A stretch of DNA of 64,000 nt, taken from NCBI GenBank assembly GCA_937930635.1, contig CALHCF010000003.1, positions 186,001 through 250,000 on the forward strand. The letters run 5' to 3'. Of the stretch, positions 27,591-36,732 are shown one piece after another. The stretch is from an uncultured Rhizobiaceae group bacterium. Its GTDB lineage: Bacteria > Pseudomonadota > Alphaproteobacteria > Rhizobiales > Rhizobiaceae. Position 1 is the first letter of the stretch; each line of letters starts with the position of its first letter. Made by a program: the position numbers and the translations under genes. Below the pieces are notes generated by a model. The model worked only from the letters and a program-made list of their open reading frames with translations, was not told the origin of the DNA and ran no database searches.

Positions 27591-27678
27591 TTAACCATAA
27601 ATCCGCCAAGGTGGACTGGAGTTGAGTGCGTTGGCAGGGGGTTTAATTCTCCGCCATCGTTTCACCCCAATTAACCGT
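27591..27678 (+). promoter_or_regulatory. Two CtrA-like half sites upstream of tolQ
   Basis: TTAACCAT at 27591-27598 and TTAACCGT at 27671-27678 match the TTAACC half of the CtrA consensus; neither has a perfect second TTAA seven bases away. They lie 105-190 bases before tolQ. A promoter between ybgC and tolQ, possibly under CtrA control, is inference. Confidence 0.4.
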
Positions 27679-27782
27679 AAACCGGAAGCCTAGCGTTACG
27701 TAACTTTTGGGTGGAATAGCCACCAGTTTCGCATTTCGAGCAAATCTACTCAGACCCGCTTCCATCTTGGGAAATTGCCTTC

Positions 27783-28589
27783 ATGATCCTCACGGCCCGG
27801 TTCAAGCCCCATCCATGCACCACAACTGCATTGGTTCTTTGTGCGACACTCGCCTTGTCAGCCGGTCCGGCTTTCGCGCAAGCCGTCGAAAGCGCCGACC
27901 TCGCAGCGACCGTCGACACCTCACTGCTCAATTTGTTTCTGGAAGCCGGACTTGTTGTGAAAATCGTCATGATGGGCCTGTTGCTGGCTTCTGTGTGGTG
28001 CTGGGCCATCATATTCGACAAAATGCTGCTGTTTAGTCGCACCAAGCGCCAGTTAAACCAGTTTGAACAGGTTTTCTGGTCCGGACAAAGCCTCGAAGAT
28101 CTTTATCGCACGCTCAGCGACCGCCCCCAGCATGGAATGGCTGCACTTTTTGTGGCAGCGATGGGTGAATGGAAACGCTCTTTTGAGCGCAACGCCCGGT
28201 CACAAATTGGCCTGCAAACACGCATAGACAAGGTGTTGGATGTCTCCATGGCCCGGGAAACAGAACGGCTGGAAAAGCGCTTGTTGTTCCTCGCGACACT
28301 GGGGTCAGCGGCACCATTTATCGGCCTGTTTGGTACGGTTGTCGGTATCATGACGTCCTTTCAGGCAATTGCTGGGTCCAAATCAACGAATCTGGCTGTG
28401 GTCGCGCCTGGTATTGCAGAAGCCCTGCTGGCGACCGCTCTTGGCCTGCTTGCGGCGATTCCTGCCGTTGTTGCCTATAACAAACTCTCAGCCGATGCGA
28501 GCAAGGTAGCGACCCGGCTGGAAGGCTTTGCCGACGAGTTTTCGGCCATACTTTCGCGCCAAATAGATGAGAAATCTGCAGCTCAATAA
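27783..28589 (+). CDS. tolQ: Tol-Pal proton channel subunit TolQ, N-terminally extended
   Basis: An inner-membrane protein of the MotA/TolQ/ExbB family, 268 residues, with helices at about 55-82, 170-195 and 205-230. GSAAPFIGLFGTVVGIMTSF and VAPGIAEALLATALGLLAAIPAV are the conserved channel helices. With TolR it uses the proton gradient to drive TolA during outer-membrane constriction. It is some 30 residues longer than E. coli TolQ because of an N-terminal stretch with signal-peptide character (ALVLCATLALSAGPAFAQA), reminiscent of some ExbB proteins. GGGAA precedes the ATG. Confidence 0.96.
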   Translation: MILTARFKPHPCTTTALVLCATLALSAGPAFAQAVESADLAATVDTSLLNLFLEAGLVVKIVMMGLLLASVWCWAIIFDKMLLFSRTKRQLNQFEQVFWSGQSLEDLYRTLSDRPQHGMAALFVAAMGEWKRSFERNARSQIGLQTRIDKVLDVSMARETERLEKRLLFLATLGSAAPFIGLFGTVVGIMTSFQAIAGSKSTNLAVVAPGIAEALLATALGLLAAIPAVVAYNKLSADASKVATRLEGFADEFSAILSRQIDEKSAAQ

Positions 28590-28623
28590 CCAGTAGCCTT
28601 CGCAAATCTGAACGGATAGCACC

Positions 28624-29073
28624 ATGGCAATGTCAGTTGGCAATAGTGGAGTTTCAGGCGGTCGCCGCAGACGCGCACGCCGTCATGCGCCGATGAGCGA
28701 GATCAATGTCACGCCATTTGTGGATGTGATGCTGGTTCTGCTGATCATCTTCATGGTGGCAGCGCCGCTGCTGACCGTTGGAGTGCCCATAGACCTGCCG
28801 GAAACACAGGCCAAGCAGCTGAATTCAGAAACCCAACCGATCTCTATTTCCGTGCGTGAAGGCGGCCAGATTTTCCTTCAGGAGACGGAAATCACACAAC
28901 AGGAACTGATCCCCAAGCTACAGGCCATCGCCGAAAACGGTTATGAAGAGCGGCTCTATGTTCGGGGTGACAAGGCAACTGACTACGGAACAGTGATGCG
29001 CATTATGGGCGCCCTCAATCAGGCCGGGTACAAAAAGATTGGTCTTGTTACCCTACAGGAACAGACAAAATAG
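28624..29073 (+). CDS. tolR: Tol-Pal protein TolR
   Basis: A 149-residue ExbD/TolR-family protein with a cytoplasmic N-terminus, one membrane helix and a periplasmic domain. The proton-carrying aspartate is in INVTPFVDVMLVLLIIFMVA (about 27-46). The periplasmic domain ends in a typical YKKIGLVTL strand. It is 34 bases after tolQ, and its stop lies one base before the tolA ATG, which indicates one operon. Confidence 0.97.
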   Translation: MAMSVGNSGVSGGRRRRARRHAPMSEINVTPFVDVMLVLLIIFMVAAPLLTVGVPIDLPETQAKQLNSETQPISISVREGGQIFLQETEITQQELIPKLQAIAENGYEERLYVRGDKATDYGTVMRIMGALNQAGYKKIGLVTLQEQTK

Positions 29074-29074
29074 T

Positions 29075-30145
29075 ATGAAGGCAGGCGTAACAGTTTCAAT
29101 GCTCGCGCATGTCGCGCTTTTGACAGGAGCAATCGTGTCTTTAGCCTCGCCGCGTCCGCTTGAAGTGCCCGACCTTGAAGCCCTGCCGATCGACATCATC
29201 CCAATTGAGGAACTCACCAAAAACATTGAGGGAAGTCGCGAGGCGGAACCGGCGAAAGTGCCGGCTCCGGAACCAACCCCCGAGCCACCCAAACCTGAAC
29301 CCGATCCGGCAGAAAATGTGGGCGACACCCAATCTGACGTAAAAGCCGAAGCGCCTGAAAAGGCACCGGAACCTCCTGTCGAAAAAATTGAGGCTCCAAC
29401 ACCGCAACCGCGGCCTGTGGAACCGGAGAAACCGGAACCTGTTGCAGAAAAGCCTAAGCCAGAAGAACCAACGCCTGTTCCCACACCGGAACTGAAGCCC
29501 GACCCGGAACCGAAAACAGAGGTGGCGGAAAAGCCTGAAGAAACACCGGTCGAAGAAGTTGAAAAACCCGCTGAAGAAGCATTTCAGAAGTTACCGACCA
29601 AGGTTTCTGCCCCCAAACGCCGCCCCCAGGCCGCAAAGCCAAAACAGGCACAGACCAACAAGCGCAAGATTGAAGATCTTATCAAAACCGAAGCCACAAA
29701 GAGCGAAACCAAAGAACCCGCCAAAGAAGCCAAACCGCAAAAACTGGCACTCCTCAATAAGGAGAAGCCTTCAAAAGGCGGTAAGAAAAAGTCGACAAAA
29801 AAAGCCGCCCTTGGAACCAAGTCCGGCAAGGATGTAAAGCTTGCGCAAAGCGAACTGGATGCTCTGCGCACCTTCATTTCCAACTGCTGGAACGCTGGTG
29901 CGTTACCCGGCAGCGAATTTGCAGACCAGCTGCGCGCCACTGCAACCTTTACGATTGATGCCAGCGCCACACTGGTCGGCAAGCCTGACGTAAAGGCGAC
30001 TGGCGGCGACAACCGGGCCAATCGGACAATGGCTGGCAGTATCAGCCGTGCTATCCGCCGGTGCAAAGAATTCCCGATGCTTAAGAATAAATACGACACC
30101 GGTGAGGAGCTTGAAGTCAGGTTCACACTGGGCGACATGCTTTAG
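29075..30145 (+). CDS. tolA: Cell envelope protein TolA
   Basis: A 356-residue protein with an N-terminal membrane anchor ([16 protein letters not shown]), a long Pro/Glu/Lys-rich periplasmic spacer (about 35-250, rich in PEP/PKPE repeats) and a C-terminal domain III (about 255-356, [19 protein letters not shown] onward) that contacts TolB and Pal. The spacer is repetitive and Pro-rich, not the Ala-rich helix of enteric TolA, as in other rhizobia. ATG 29075, one base after the tolR stop, was chosen; an upstream ATG at 29039 lies inside tolR. Confidence 0.93.
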   Translation: MKAGVTVSMLAHVALLTGAIVSLASPRPLEVPDLEALPIDIIPIEELTKNIEGSREAEPAKVPAPEPTPEPPKPEPDPAENVGDTQSDVKAEAPEKAPEPPVEKIEAPTPQPRPVEPEKPEPVAEKPKPEEPTPVPTPELKPDPEPKTEVAEKPEETPVEEVEKPAEEAFQKLPTKVSAPKRRPQAAKPKQAQTNKRKIEDLIKTEATKSETKEPAKEAKPQKLALLNKEKPSKGGKKKSTKKAALGTKSGKDVKLAQSELDALRTFISNCWNAGALPGSEFADQLRATATFTIDASATLVGKPDVKATGGDNRANRTMAGSISRAIRRCKEFPMLKNKYDTGEELEVRFTLGDML

Positions 30146-30164
30146 ATTAGTGATGGAAATTGTA

Positions 30165-31511
30165 ATGAAAAACCTGATGGCTCGCTTCTGGATCACCTTC
30201 CGTTTTGTAACTTTGATAGCTGGCATGGCGGCTATGTCCAACACGCTATTGTCTCCGCTGGCAGGCACCGCCCACGCGCGTATCGTGATCGACATTACCA
30301 AAGGCAATGTTGAACCACTGCCTATCGCTATCCCGCTTTTCCTGGGTAATTCAAAACTGGGCCGCGATATTGCTGGCGTTGTCGAGGCTGACCTGCGCCG
30401 CTCCGGCTTGTTTGCGCCGATTGATCGCAATGCATTTATCGAGAAAATCACGGATACGAACTCACAACCTCAGTTTGCAAGCTGGACCGCCATCAAGGCC
30501 CAGGCCCTTGTCACAGGCCGCGTGGTCGACGCAGGTGGAGGCCGTTTTCGCACTGAATTCCGTCTATGGGACACCTATGGAGCCGAGCAAATTGAAGGCC
30601 AGCAATACTCTACCGATCCAAACAACTGGCGCCGCGTGGCCCACATCATTGCCGATGCAATCTACAAGTCCCTGACCGGAGAAAACGGATATTTTGATAC
30701 ACGCATCGTTTTCGTGGCCGAATCCGGCCCCAAGAACAAACGTGTAAAGCGATTGGCCATCATGGACCAGGATGGAGCCAACTTGCGCTATCTCACAAAC
30801 GGCGGCGACCTCGTCTTGACGCCACGCTTCTCACCATCACGTCAGGAAATTACCTATATGTCCTTTGCGGGTGGCCGCCCCCGGGTCTATTTGCTGCAAA
30901 TTGAAACTGGCCAGCGGGAGGTTGTTGGCAACTTTCCCAACATGACTTTCTCTCCGCGCTTTTCGCCGGACGGACAACGCGTGGTTATGAGCTTACAACA
31001 GGACGGCAATGCAAATATTTATGCCATGGACCTGCGTTCAAGAAATACCTCGCGACTGACCAACACTACCGCCATCGACACATCACCGTCCTATTCTCCC
31101 GACGGACGGCGGATTGTCTTTGAGTCAGACCGGGGCGGACGTCAGCAACTTTATGTAATGGGTGCCGATGGTTCCAATGCACAACGTATCTCATTTGGTA
31201 CAGGGTCATACTCCACACCCGTTTGGTCTCCCCGCGGCGATCTTGTGGCCTTCACCAAACGATCCGGAGGGAAATTCCTGATCGGCGTCATGCGCCCGGA
31301 CGGTAAGGGGGAGCGAATTTTGACCGAGGGCTTCCACAATGAAGGACCAACCTGGGCTCCCAATGGCCGCACGCTGATGTTCTTCCGCGAGACGCAGGGA
31401 GCCGGTGGTGGTCCACGTCTCTATACAATCGATCTCACGGGTCGCAACGAACAACGGATTCCAACACCCGCATTTGCATCAGACCCTGCCTGGTCCCCGC
31501 TGCTCAACTAG
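30165..31511 (+). CDS. tolB: Tol-Pal beta-propeller protein TolB
   Basis: A periplasmic protein with a signal peptide (start [20 protein letters not shown], cleavage near AHA-RI), an N-terminal alpha/beta domain and a six-bladed propeller with repeated SPDGR/WSPRGD turns from about 225 on. It links Pal to TolA. ATG 30165 (448 residues) or 30153 are possible; GGA precedes 30165. The stop codon overlaps the end of a convergent pseudouridine synthase gene by eight bases, and no pal or cpoB gene follows, unlike the usual order. Confidence 0.96.
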   Translation: MKNLMARFWITFRFVTLIAGMAAMSNTLLSPLAGTAHARIVIDITKGNVEPLPIAIPLFLGNSKLGRDIAGVVEADLRRSGLFAPIDRNAFIEKITDTNSQPQFASWTAIKAQALVTGRVVDAGGGRFRTEFRLWDTYGAEQIEGQQYSTDPNNWRRVAHIIADAIYKSLTGENGYFDTRIVFVAESGPKNKRVKRLAIMDQDGANLRYLTNGGDLVLTPRFSPSRQEITYMSFAGGRPRVYLLQIETGQREVVGNFPNMTFSPRFSPDGQRVVMSLQQDGNANIYAMDLRSRNTSRLTNTTAIDTSPSYSPDGRRIVFESDRGGRQQLYVMGADGSNAQRISFGTGSYSTPVWSPRGDLVAFTKRSGGKFLIGVMRPDGKGERILTEGFHNEGPTWAPNGRTLMFFRETQGAGGGPRLYTIDLTGRNEQRIPTPAFASDPAWSPLLN

Positions 31512-32583
31512 CGGTTTTGCCGCGGATAGCCGTCAGCAGTGATTGCATATCCGGCGGCAAGTCTGCGCTAAACGAAAGCGTTTCTCCGCTCGAAGGATGA
31601 CGGAAGCCCAAGGTGTGGGCATGCAGCGCCTGGCGTTTGAATTTTTGATATAGTGGCTGCGCCGCTTCCGGCAAACGAACTCCGCGGTTTGCGAATTGAC
31701 GTCCATATTCCGGGTCGCCCAACAGCGGATTGCCCAGATGGGCCAAATGGACCCGTATCTGGTGGGTGCGGCCCGTTTCCAGCCGACATTCCACAAGCGA
31801 GACCAACGCTTCCTTTCCGTTTTCCACGGCTGCCAGTCGTTCCAACACCAGATAGTGAGTTTTAGCCTGTTTGGCATCGCGGCGGTTTATGTCGACAACC
31901 GCACGGCGCAGCCGTTGAGTGGGATGGCGCCCCAACGGAGCATCAATCACTCCGCGCATTCGTGGTGGAGCACTCCAGCAGAGTGCCAGATAGGAACGTT
32001 CCAGAGGGCCTGTACGGCCATGATCAGCGAACTGCTCCTGAAGATGGATGTGGGCCCTGTAGCTCTTGGCAGCCACCATCACGCCGCTTGTGTCTTTGTC
32101 GAGACGATGCACTATACCGGGCCGCTTGACCCCGCCAATCCCTGACAGCGATCCGGCACAATGATGTAGCAAAGCGTTGACTAGCGTGCCGGAAAGGTTG
32201 CCCGGCGCCGGATGGACGACCATCCCTGCGGGCTTGTTGATGATAATCAAATCCTCATCTTCATACAGAATATCGAGGGGAATGTTCTCTGGTTCAGGCT
32301 TTGCTTCTACGGCATCCGGCATGGCAAAACGCACCACATCACCGGCAGCAACCTTTGTGCTGGTGCCGCGGGGCGTTTCGCCGTTGATGGTCACCAAACC
32401 CTGTCGCACCAACGCCTGAACCCGGGCACGGGACAAATCGTCGGGAGCATTTGCCGAAATAAACAGATCTACCCGCTTGCCTTCGGCCTCATGCGGCACG
32501 ACCAGCACTTCCAGTTGTGGCACATCATTGCCAGTTTCTGCACCAACCCCTTCCAATGAACCCTTACTCCCGCTATCACCCAT
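31504..32583 (-). CDS. rluD: RluA-family 23S rRNA pseudouridine synthase (RluD-like)
   Basis: A 359-residue enzyme with an N-terminal S4 RNA-binding domain (about 35-90) and the RluA catalytic domain. The active-site signature HRLDKDTSG (159-167) contains the nucleophilic D162; [23 protein letters not shown] is the second conserved block. It isomerises uridines in 23S rRNA, in helix 69 if truly RluD. Its 5' end lies 25 bases from the divergent small membrane-protein gene, and its 3' end overlaps tolB. Confidence 0.95.
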   Translation of the reverse strand: MGDSGSKGSLEGVGAETGNDVPQLEVLVVPHEAEGKRVDLFISANAPDDLSRARVQALVRQGLVTINGETPRGTSTKVAAGDVVRFAMPDAVEAKPEPENIPLDILYEDEDLIIINKPAGMVVHPAPGNLSGTLVNALLHHCAGSLSGIGGVKRPGIVHRLDKDTSGVMVAAKSYRAHIHLQEQFADHGRTGPLERSYLALCWSAPPRMRGVIDAPLGRHPTQRLRRAVVDINRRDAKQAKTHYLVLERLAAVENGKEALVSLVECRLETGRTHQIRVHLAHLGNPLLGDPEYGRQFANRGVRLPEAAQPLYQKFKRQALHAHTLGFRHPSSGETLSFSADLPPDMQSLLTAIRGKTAS

Positions 32584-32608
32584 TCAATATCACAAGCCGA
32601 CGGAACAC

Positions 32609-32953
32609 ATGATGTCCGACATCGAAAACGAGGAACCGCTCGACCCCAAGGTTGAGGCAATCCGACGCAAGATGATGCGGCTGCTGATGGTTTCCGGCGG
32701 CATCATGATGGTCGGGCTTATGACTGTGTTGATCGCCATTGTCTACAAGATCAATCAGTCCCCATCGGTTGCGGTAGTTGCACCAAACGAAGTAACCCCT
32801 CTCGTCGTACCGGCAGGGTCGAAGATCATTTCGATGGGATATTCCAGAAGTCAGGTCATACTGACCCTGGAAAATGCCGATGGTGCCAGGACAATACGCA
32901 TTTACCGGTCAGACGGCTCCCTGCAACGTCAATATGGCATTAGGGAAGAGTAA
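32609..32953 (+). CDS. Small single-pass membrane protein (DUF6476-like)
   Basis: A 114-residue protein with one membrane helix (about 24-46, MRLLMVSGGIMMVGLMTVLI) after an acidic start MMSDIENEEPLDPKVEAIRR, and a short periplasmic beta-rich tail ending in RIYRSDGSLQR. Similar small proteins sit next to rluD in other alphaproteobacteria and are, as I recall, labelled DUF6476. ATG 32609 or 32612 is the real start; a longer frame from 32477 runs over the divergent gene. Function unknown. Confidence 0.75.
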   Translation: MMSDIENEEPLDPKVEAIRRKMMRLLMVSGGIMMVGLMTVLIAIVYKINQSPSVAVVAPNEVTPLVVPAGSKIISMGYSRSQVILTLENADGARTIRIYRSDGSLQRQYGIREE

Positions 32954-33031
32954 ACTCGCAAAGACTAGGTTTCAGTCTGAAGCGAGCATTCAGGTTTCGC
33001 TGAAGACAAAGCAGAACAGGGAACCAAAGTC

Positions 33032-33517
33032 ATGAATGACGAAAACGATCGTCTTCGCCTGCCCATAACCATATTGATGAATGATGGCCGTGAACGCGCG
33101 GGCGACCTGATCGTCAATCTCGGCGGGACATTGGAACGCACCCTCAACAGCGATGCCAAATTCATCCTCTTTAGTGGTGTTGATCAGGTCGAAATGCTCA
33201 TTTCCAAAAGTGCCATAACGGAAGTCCAACAACGCAAAGCCACCAAACCTGTTGCTCTGCCGGATGGTGAAAAAGCAAATCAATCAAGCCCTTACGCACT
33301 TTTGGGCATACCCAACACGGCAACAGATGCCGAGATACGGGAAGCCTATTTACTAAAGGCGAAGGCCTATCATGCAGACCGATTTGCCAACATCGACATG
33401 CCGAAGGAAGTTCAGGACTACACAAACAGCATGTCACGCCGCATCAACGAGGCATACGCCCTTCTGGCACCAAAAAAAGACGACGAACAGGACATAATCA
33501 ACCGTCCTGCGGCCTGA
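33032..33517 (+). CDS. J-domain-like protein with HAD in place of HPD
   Basis: A 161-residue protein. The N-terminal half (1-75) is a small beta-rich region; residues about 86-148 form a DnaJ-type J domain (SPYALLGIPNTATDAEIREA, then INEAYALL). The invariant HPD tripeptide needed to stimulate Hsp70 ATPase is HAD here (114-116, in KAYHADRFANIDMP). This may cripple DnaK stimulation or mark a special subfamily. No signal peptide or membrane helix is seen. AGGGAA precedes the ATG. Confidence 0.8.
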   Translation: MNDENDRLRLPITILMNDGRERAGDLIVNLGGTLERTLNSDAKFILFSGVDQVEMLISKSAITEVQQRKATKPVALPDGEKANQSSPYALLGIPNTATDAEIREAYLLKAKAYHADRFANIDMPKEVQDYTNSMSRRINEAYALLAPKKDDEQDIINRPAA

Positions 33518-33524
33518 ATGAGCC

Positions 33525-34694
33525 CTATCCGGCTGGCATCGCCGTTTCAGCGATCTTCGCCCAGTAGCTTGATCCCACCGGTATGGCTTCATCATTGAAG
33601 TCATATTCCTCGTGGTGCAGCCCGGCTGTGTCTCCATTACCCATGAAAATAAAGGCGCCTGGGCGTTCCTCAAGCATATAGGAGAAGTCCTCTCCGCCCA
33701 TGACAGGCAGCTGATCCATGTTGACTCGGCTTTCCCCCACCACATCTTTGGCAACCGCTGCTGCAAAACTGGTTTGCGCTTCATGGTTACTTGTGACCGG
33801 GTAGCCTTCCTTTAGCTTGACATCGACCTTCGCTCCGTAAGCTTCTGCAATGCCTTGCGTAATGGTTTTGATACGTTCCAGCACCATGGCGCGAACCTCA
33901 CGGTCAAGGGTGCGGACTGTTCCATAAAACTGCGCTTCCTGCGGGATAACATTATAAGCCTTGCCGGCATGAATTGCCGTCACAGTAAGCACGGCAGAAC
34001 TCAACGGATCGACATTGCGCGAAACCACTGTCTGCAACGCCTGCACCATCTGTGTCGCTATCATGATGGGGTCGTTGCCGTTATGCGGCTGAGCCGCATG
34101 GGCACCCTGCCCTTCGATCGTAATGGTAAACTCGTCTGTTCCCGCCATCAGCGGCCCGGGCCGAATGGCAAATTCACCGACGGGCATACCAGGCATGTTA
34201 TGCAAACCATACACTTCCTGAACGCCAAACCGCTCCATCATACCATCATCGCACATTGCCTTGCCGCCAGCGCCGCCCTCCTCTGCAGGCTGGAAAATCA
34301 TAACCGCTGTGCCGTCAAAGTTGCGGGTTTCTGCAAGATATTTCGCGGCTCCCAAAAGCATTGCGGTATGACCATCGTGGCCGCAGGCATGCATTTTGCC
34401 CTCATATTTCGATTTATGGGGCAGGTCGCGCTTTTCAACGATAGGCAACGCGTCCATGTCCGCACGCATGCCAATTACCTTACCAGAATCGTTTTTGCGC
34501 CCCTTTATCACAGCAACAACACCGGTACGCCCGACGTTTTCCACGATCTCGTCAACGCCAAATTCCTTCAGCTTATCGACAACCAGCGCAGCGGTTTCTT
34601 CAACATCATACAGAAGCCCTGGATGCTGATGAATGGTGCGGCGCCATTCGGTAATTTCATCGTGAAAGTCAGCAATTCGATTGTTTACCGGCAT
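33525..34694 (-). CDS. M20-family amidohydrolase/aminoacylase (hippurate hydrolase-like)
   Basis: A 389-residue metallohydrolase of the M20D type. Metal ligands appear in HACGHDGHT (C104, H106) and the general base in FQPAEEGGAGG (E138/E139); DAHP-type start RRTIHQHPGLLYDVEETA is typical. Family members hydrolyse N-acyl amino acids, hippurate or indole-acetyl conjugates; the substrate is unknown. The gene converges on the J-domain gene with seven bases between. GAAGGGAA precedes the ATG. Confidence 0.93.
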   Translation of the reverse strand: MPVNNRIADFHDEITEWRRTIHQHPGLLYDVEETAALVVDKLKEFGVDEIVENVGRTGVVAVIKGRKNDSGKVIGMRADMDALPIVEKRDLPHKSKYEGKMHACGHDGHTAMLLGAAKYLAETRNFDGTAVMIFQPAEEGGAGGKAMCDDGMMERFGVQEVYGLHNMPGMPVGEFAIRPGPLMAGTDEFTITIEGQGAHAAQPHNGNDPIMIATQMVQALQTVVSRNVDPLSSAVLTVTAIHAGKAYNVIPQEAQFYGTVRTLDREVRAMVLERIKTITQGIAEAYGAKVDVKLKEGYPVTSNHEAQTSFAAAVAKDVVGESRVNMDQLPVMGGEDFSYMLEERPGAFIFMGNGDTAGLHHEEYDFNDEAIPVGSSYWAKIAETAMPAG

Positions 34695-35128
34695 TGAAGC
34701 AAGTTCCCTTCATTTTTTTCGAGATGAGAAGCCATTACAGGAAAATAGAGAAGTGGCTCGTCCAACGCCACAACCAAGTCAATGCTGACAGCCTTGTTAC
34801 TGATCCGTATTGACCAATCTTCTTACCCTGAGTGCCCCAAAAATCTCTGGAACCATCAAAGTATGGGATCAAAAGGCAATTTGCGAGGTCATATTTTCAA
34901 AAAAATCCAACAATACGACCTATTTCCAACAGTTTGGCGGGCTGGTGGCCGAAAATAAATTTTTTTCATCGTTAATCGCAAATAGACGATGAAAAACCAA
35001 AAATCGTACCTATATATGGAACAAGCAGGCGACTTGCACGTTTAGTCGTCAACAATGTCATCTCGGATATGCCGATGTGATCATGGATACCGGCTCAATC
35101 ACGAAGTCGGTTTGAAGGAGAGAGAAAC
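34695..35128 (+). promoter_or_regulatory. Upstream region of rpoH
   Basis: 434 bases with no credible gene. The stretch 34880-34990 is A/T-rich with several A and T runs. It must hold the rpoH promoters and possibly the M20 gene promoter at its left end. I could not fix a -35/-10 pair with confidence. A 60-codon open frame at 34810-34992 lacks a ribosome site and coding character. Confidence 0.4.
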
Positions 35129-36034
35129 ATGGCCAATACGCTCCCAACTATTTCCGCTGGCGGCAATGGATTGCAGCGATATATGGACGACATTCGCAAG
35201 TTTCCTATGCTGGAGCCGCAGGAAGAATATATGCTCGGCAAACGGTACGCGGAACATGATGATACCGAAGCCGCACACAAGCTTGTAACCAGCCATCTGC
35301 GCCTTGTGGCAAAAATTGCCATGGGCTACCGCGGGTACGGATTGCCGATCAATGAAGTGATTTCAGAAGGCAATGTCGGTCTGATGCAGGCTGTGAAGAA
35401 ATTCGATCCGGAAAAAGGTTTTCGCCTGGCTACTTATGCAATGTGGTGGATTAAGGCATCTATTCAGGAATACGTGCTGAGATCCTGGAGCCTCGTGAAG
35501 ATGGGCACCACCGCCAACCAGAAGCGTCTGTTTTTCAACCTTCGCAAGCTGAAAGGCAAGATGAAAGCTCTGGAAGATGGTGAGCTGAAAGCCGATCATG
35601 TCGAGAAAATCGCGTCAACTCTTGGCGTGAGCGAAGAGGAAGTGCGTTCCATGAACCAGCGCCTTTCAGGCGATGCTTCGCTCAATGCACCAATCAAAGC
35701 TGCCGAAGGCGAGTCCGGTCAATGGCAGGATTGGCTTGTCGATGAAAGTGAAAGCCAGGAAACAACGTTGATCCAGCAGGATGAGCTGGAAGTGCGCCGC
35801 GAAATGCTGGGCGATGCCATTAATGTGCTCAACGAACGCGAGCAACGCATTTTCACCGCGCGTCGCCTTTCGGAAGATCCTTTGACGCTGGAACAGCTTT
35901 CAGGCGAGTTTGATATCAGCCGTGAGCGTGTTCGTCAGATCGAGGTTCGCGCCTTCGAAAAGGTTCAAAAGGCCGTTGTGGCCGCAGCCAAGGAATTGGC
36001 CAGACCACAAAACCAGCTTGAAGCTGCCCACTAA
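35129..36034 (+). CDS. rpoH: RNA polymerase sigma-32 factor
   Basis: A 301-residue heat-shock sigma factor. Region 2 is around 50-115 (LVTSHLRLVAKIAMGYRGYG, MWWIKASIQEYVLRSW), the RpoH box QKRLFFNLR is at 131-139, and region 4 is at the end (LSGEFDISRERVRQIEVRAF). The RpoH box separates it from RpoD and RpoS. Rhizobia often have two rpoH genes; which paralogue this is cannot be told. AAGGAG precedes the ATG, and a strong terminator follows. Confidence 0.96.
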   Translation: MANTLPTISAGGNGLQRYMDDIRKFPMLEPQEEYMLGKRYAEHDDTEAAHKLVTSHLRLVAKIAMGYRGYGLPINEVISEGNVGLMQAVKKFDPEKGFRLATYAMWWIKASIQEYVLRSWSLVKMGTTANQKRLFFNLRKLKGKMKALEDGELKADHVEKIASTLGVSEEEVRSMNQRLSGDASLNAPIKAAEGESGQWQDWLVDESESQETTLIQQDELEVRREMLGDAINVLNEREQRIFTARRLSEDPLTLEQLSGEFDISRERVRQIEVRAFEKVQKAVVAAAKELARPQNQLEAAH

Positions 36035-36053
36035 GGTTGATCACCTCCCTATT

Positions 36054-36083
36054 GGCCTGTCTCGATGAGACAGGCCTTTTTTT
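36054..36083 (+). terminator. Rho-independent terminator of rpoH
   Basis: A perfect ten-base stem GGCCTGTCTC/GAGACAGGCC with a three-base loop, then seven T. It lies 19 bases after the rpoH stop. Confidence 0.93.
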
Positions 36084-36128
36084 GATTGAACGTTCAACAA
36101 AAAGCCGGTTGAAAAAGAAAGTTAGCAA

Positions 36129-36677
36129 ATGCCCGCTGCTGCCACTCTCCTTCCTTCAAGACCTGTACCGCAACTCCAGCTGTCGGACATAAACGGTGAA
36201 AGCTGGGACAGTACTGCCGCAACTGGCGACAACTTTTCTCTGATCGTGTTTTACCGCGGCCTGCATTGCCCGGTTTGCAAGACTCAGCTCCTTGACCTTC
36301 AAAACGCATTGCCGGGTTTTGATGACCTTGGTGTTTCAGTCACCGCGGTCTCGATGGACCCCGATGATCGTCTGCAGCGCACCATCGAAGAATGGGGCAT
36401 CGACAAGCTGCGGTTGATAAACGGATTGACCGCCAATCAGGCCCGGCAATGGGGTCTTTTTCTCTCCAATGGACGTGGCAAAACATCAATTGGCATAGAA
36501 GAGCCCGAGCTATTTAACGAACCCGGGACCTTCCTGGTCAAACCTAATGGAACCTTGTTTGCTTCGTGGATTCAAACTGTGCCACCTGGTCGCCCACAGG
36601 CTGAGTCCCTGCAAAGCTTTATTCGCTTTGTGCGCGACAAGGATTACCCACCGCGAGGAACTGCGGTCGCAGCCTGA
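36129..36677 (+). CDS. Peroxiredoxin-like (AhpC/TSA) family protein
   Basis: A 182-residue thioredoxin-fold protein. LIVFYRGLHCPVCKTQLLDL (38-57) carries a CxxC pair (C47, C50) where typical 2-Cys peroxiredoxins have a single peroxidatic cysteine in PxxxTxxC; it matches the 'peroxiredoxin-like family protein' group. No signal peptide, so cytosolic. Position after rpoH fits a stress role, but a terminator lies between. The reaction (thiol-dependent peroxide reduction) is inferred from the family. Confidence 0.85.
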   Translation: MPAAATLLPSRPVPQLQLSDINGESWDSTAATGDNFSLIVFYRGLHCPVCKTQLLDLQNALPGFDDLGVSVTAVSMDPDDRLQRTIEEWGIDKLRLINGLTANQARQWGLFLSNGRGKTSIGIEEPELFNEPGTFLVKPNGTLFASWIQTVPPGRPQAESLQSFIRFVRDKDYPPRGTAVAA

Positions 36678-36732
36678 ACCGTTTTCGTTTTTCAGAATCA
36701 ATTCGGTTGGTTCAAACCAGGCAATAAGCAGT

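Noticed and set aside
33855-34697. Plus-strand 280-codon frame opposite the M20 peptidase
   Set aside because: Exactly antisense to a gene with all catalytic motifs; His-rich shadow composition.
34810-34992. Plus-strand 60-codon frame upstream of rpoH
   Set aside because: No ribosome site, A/T-rich region with unusual amino-acid make-up; more likely promoter DNA.
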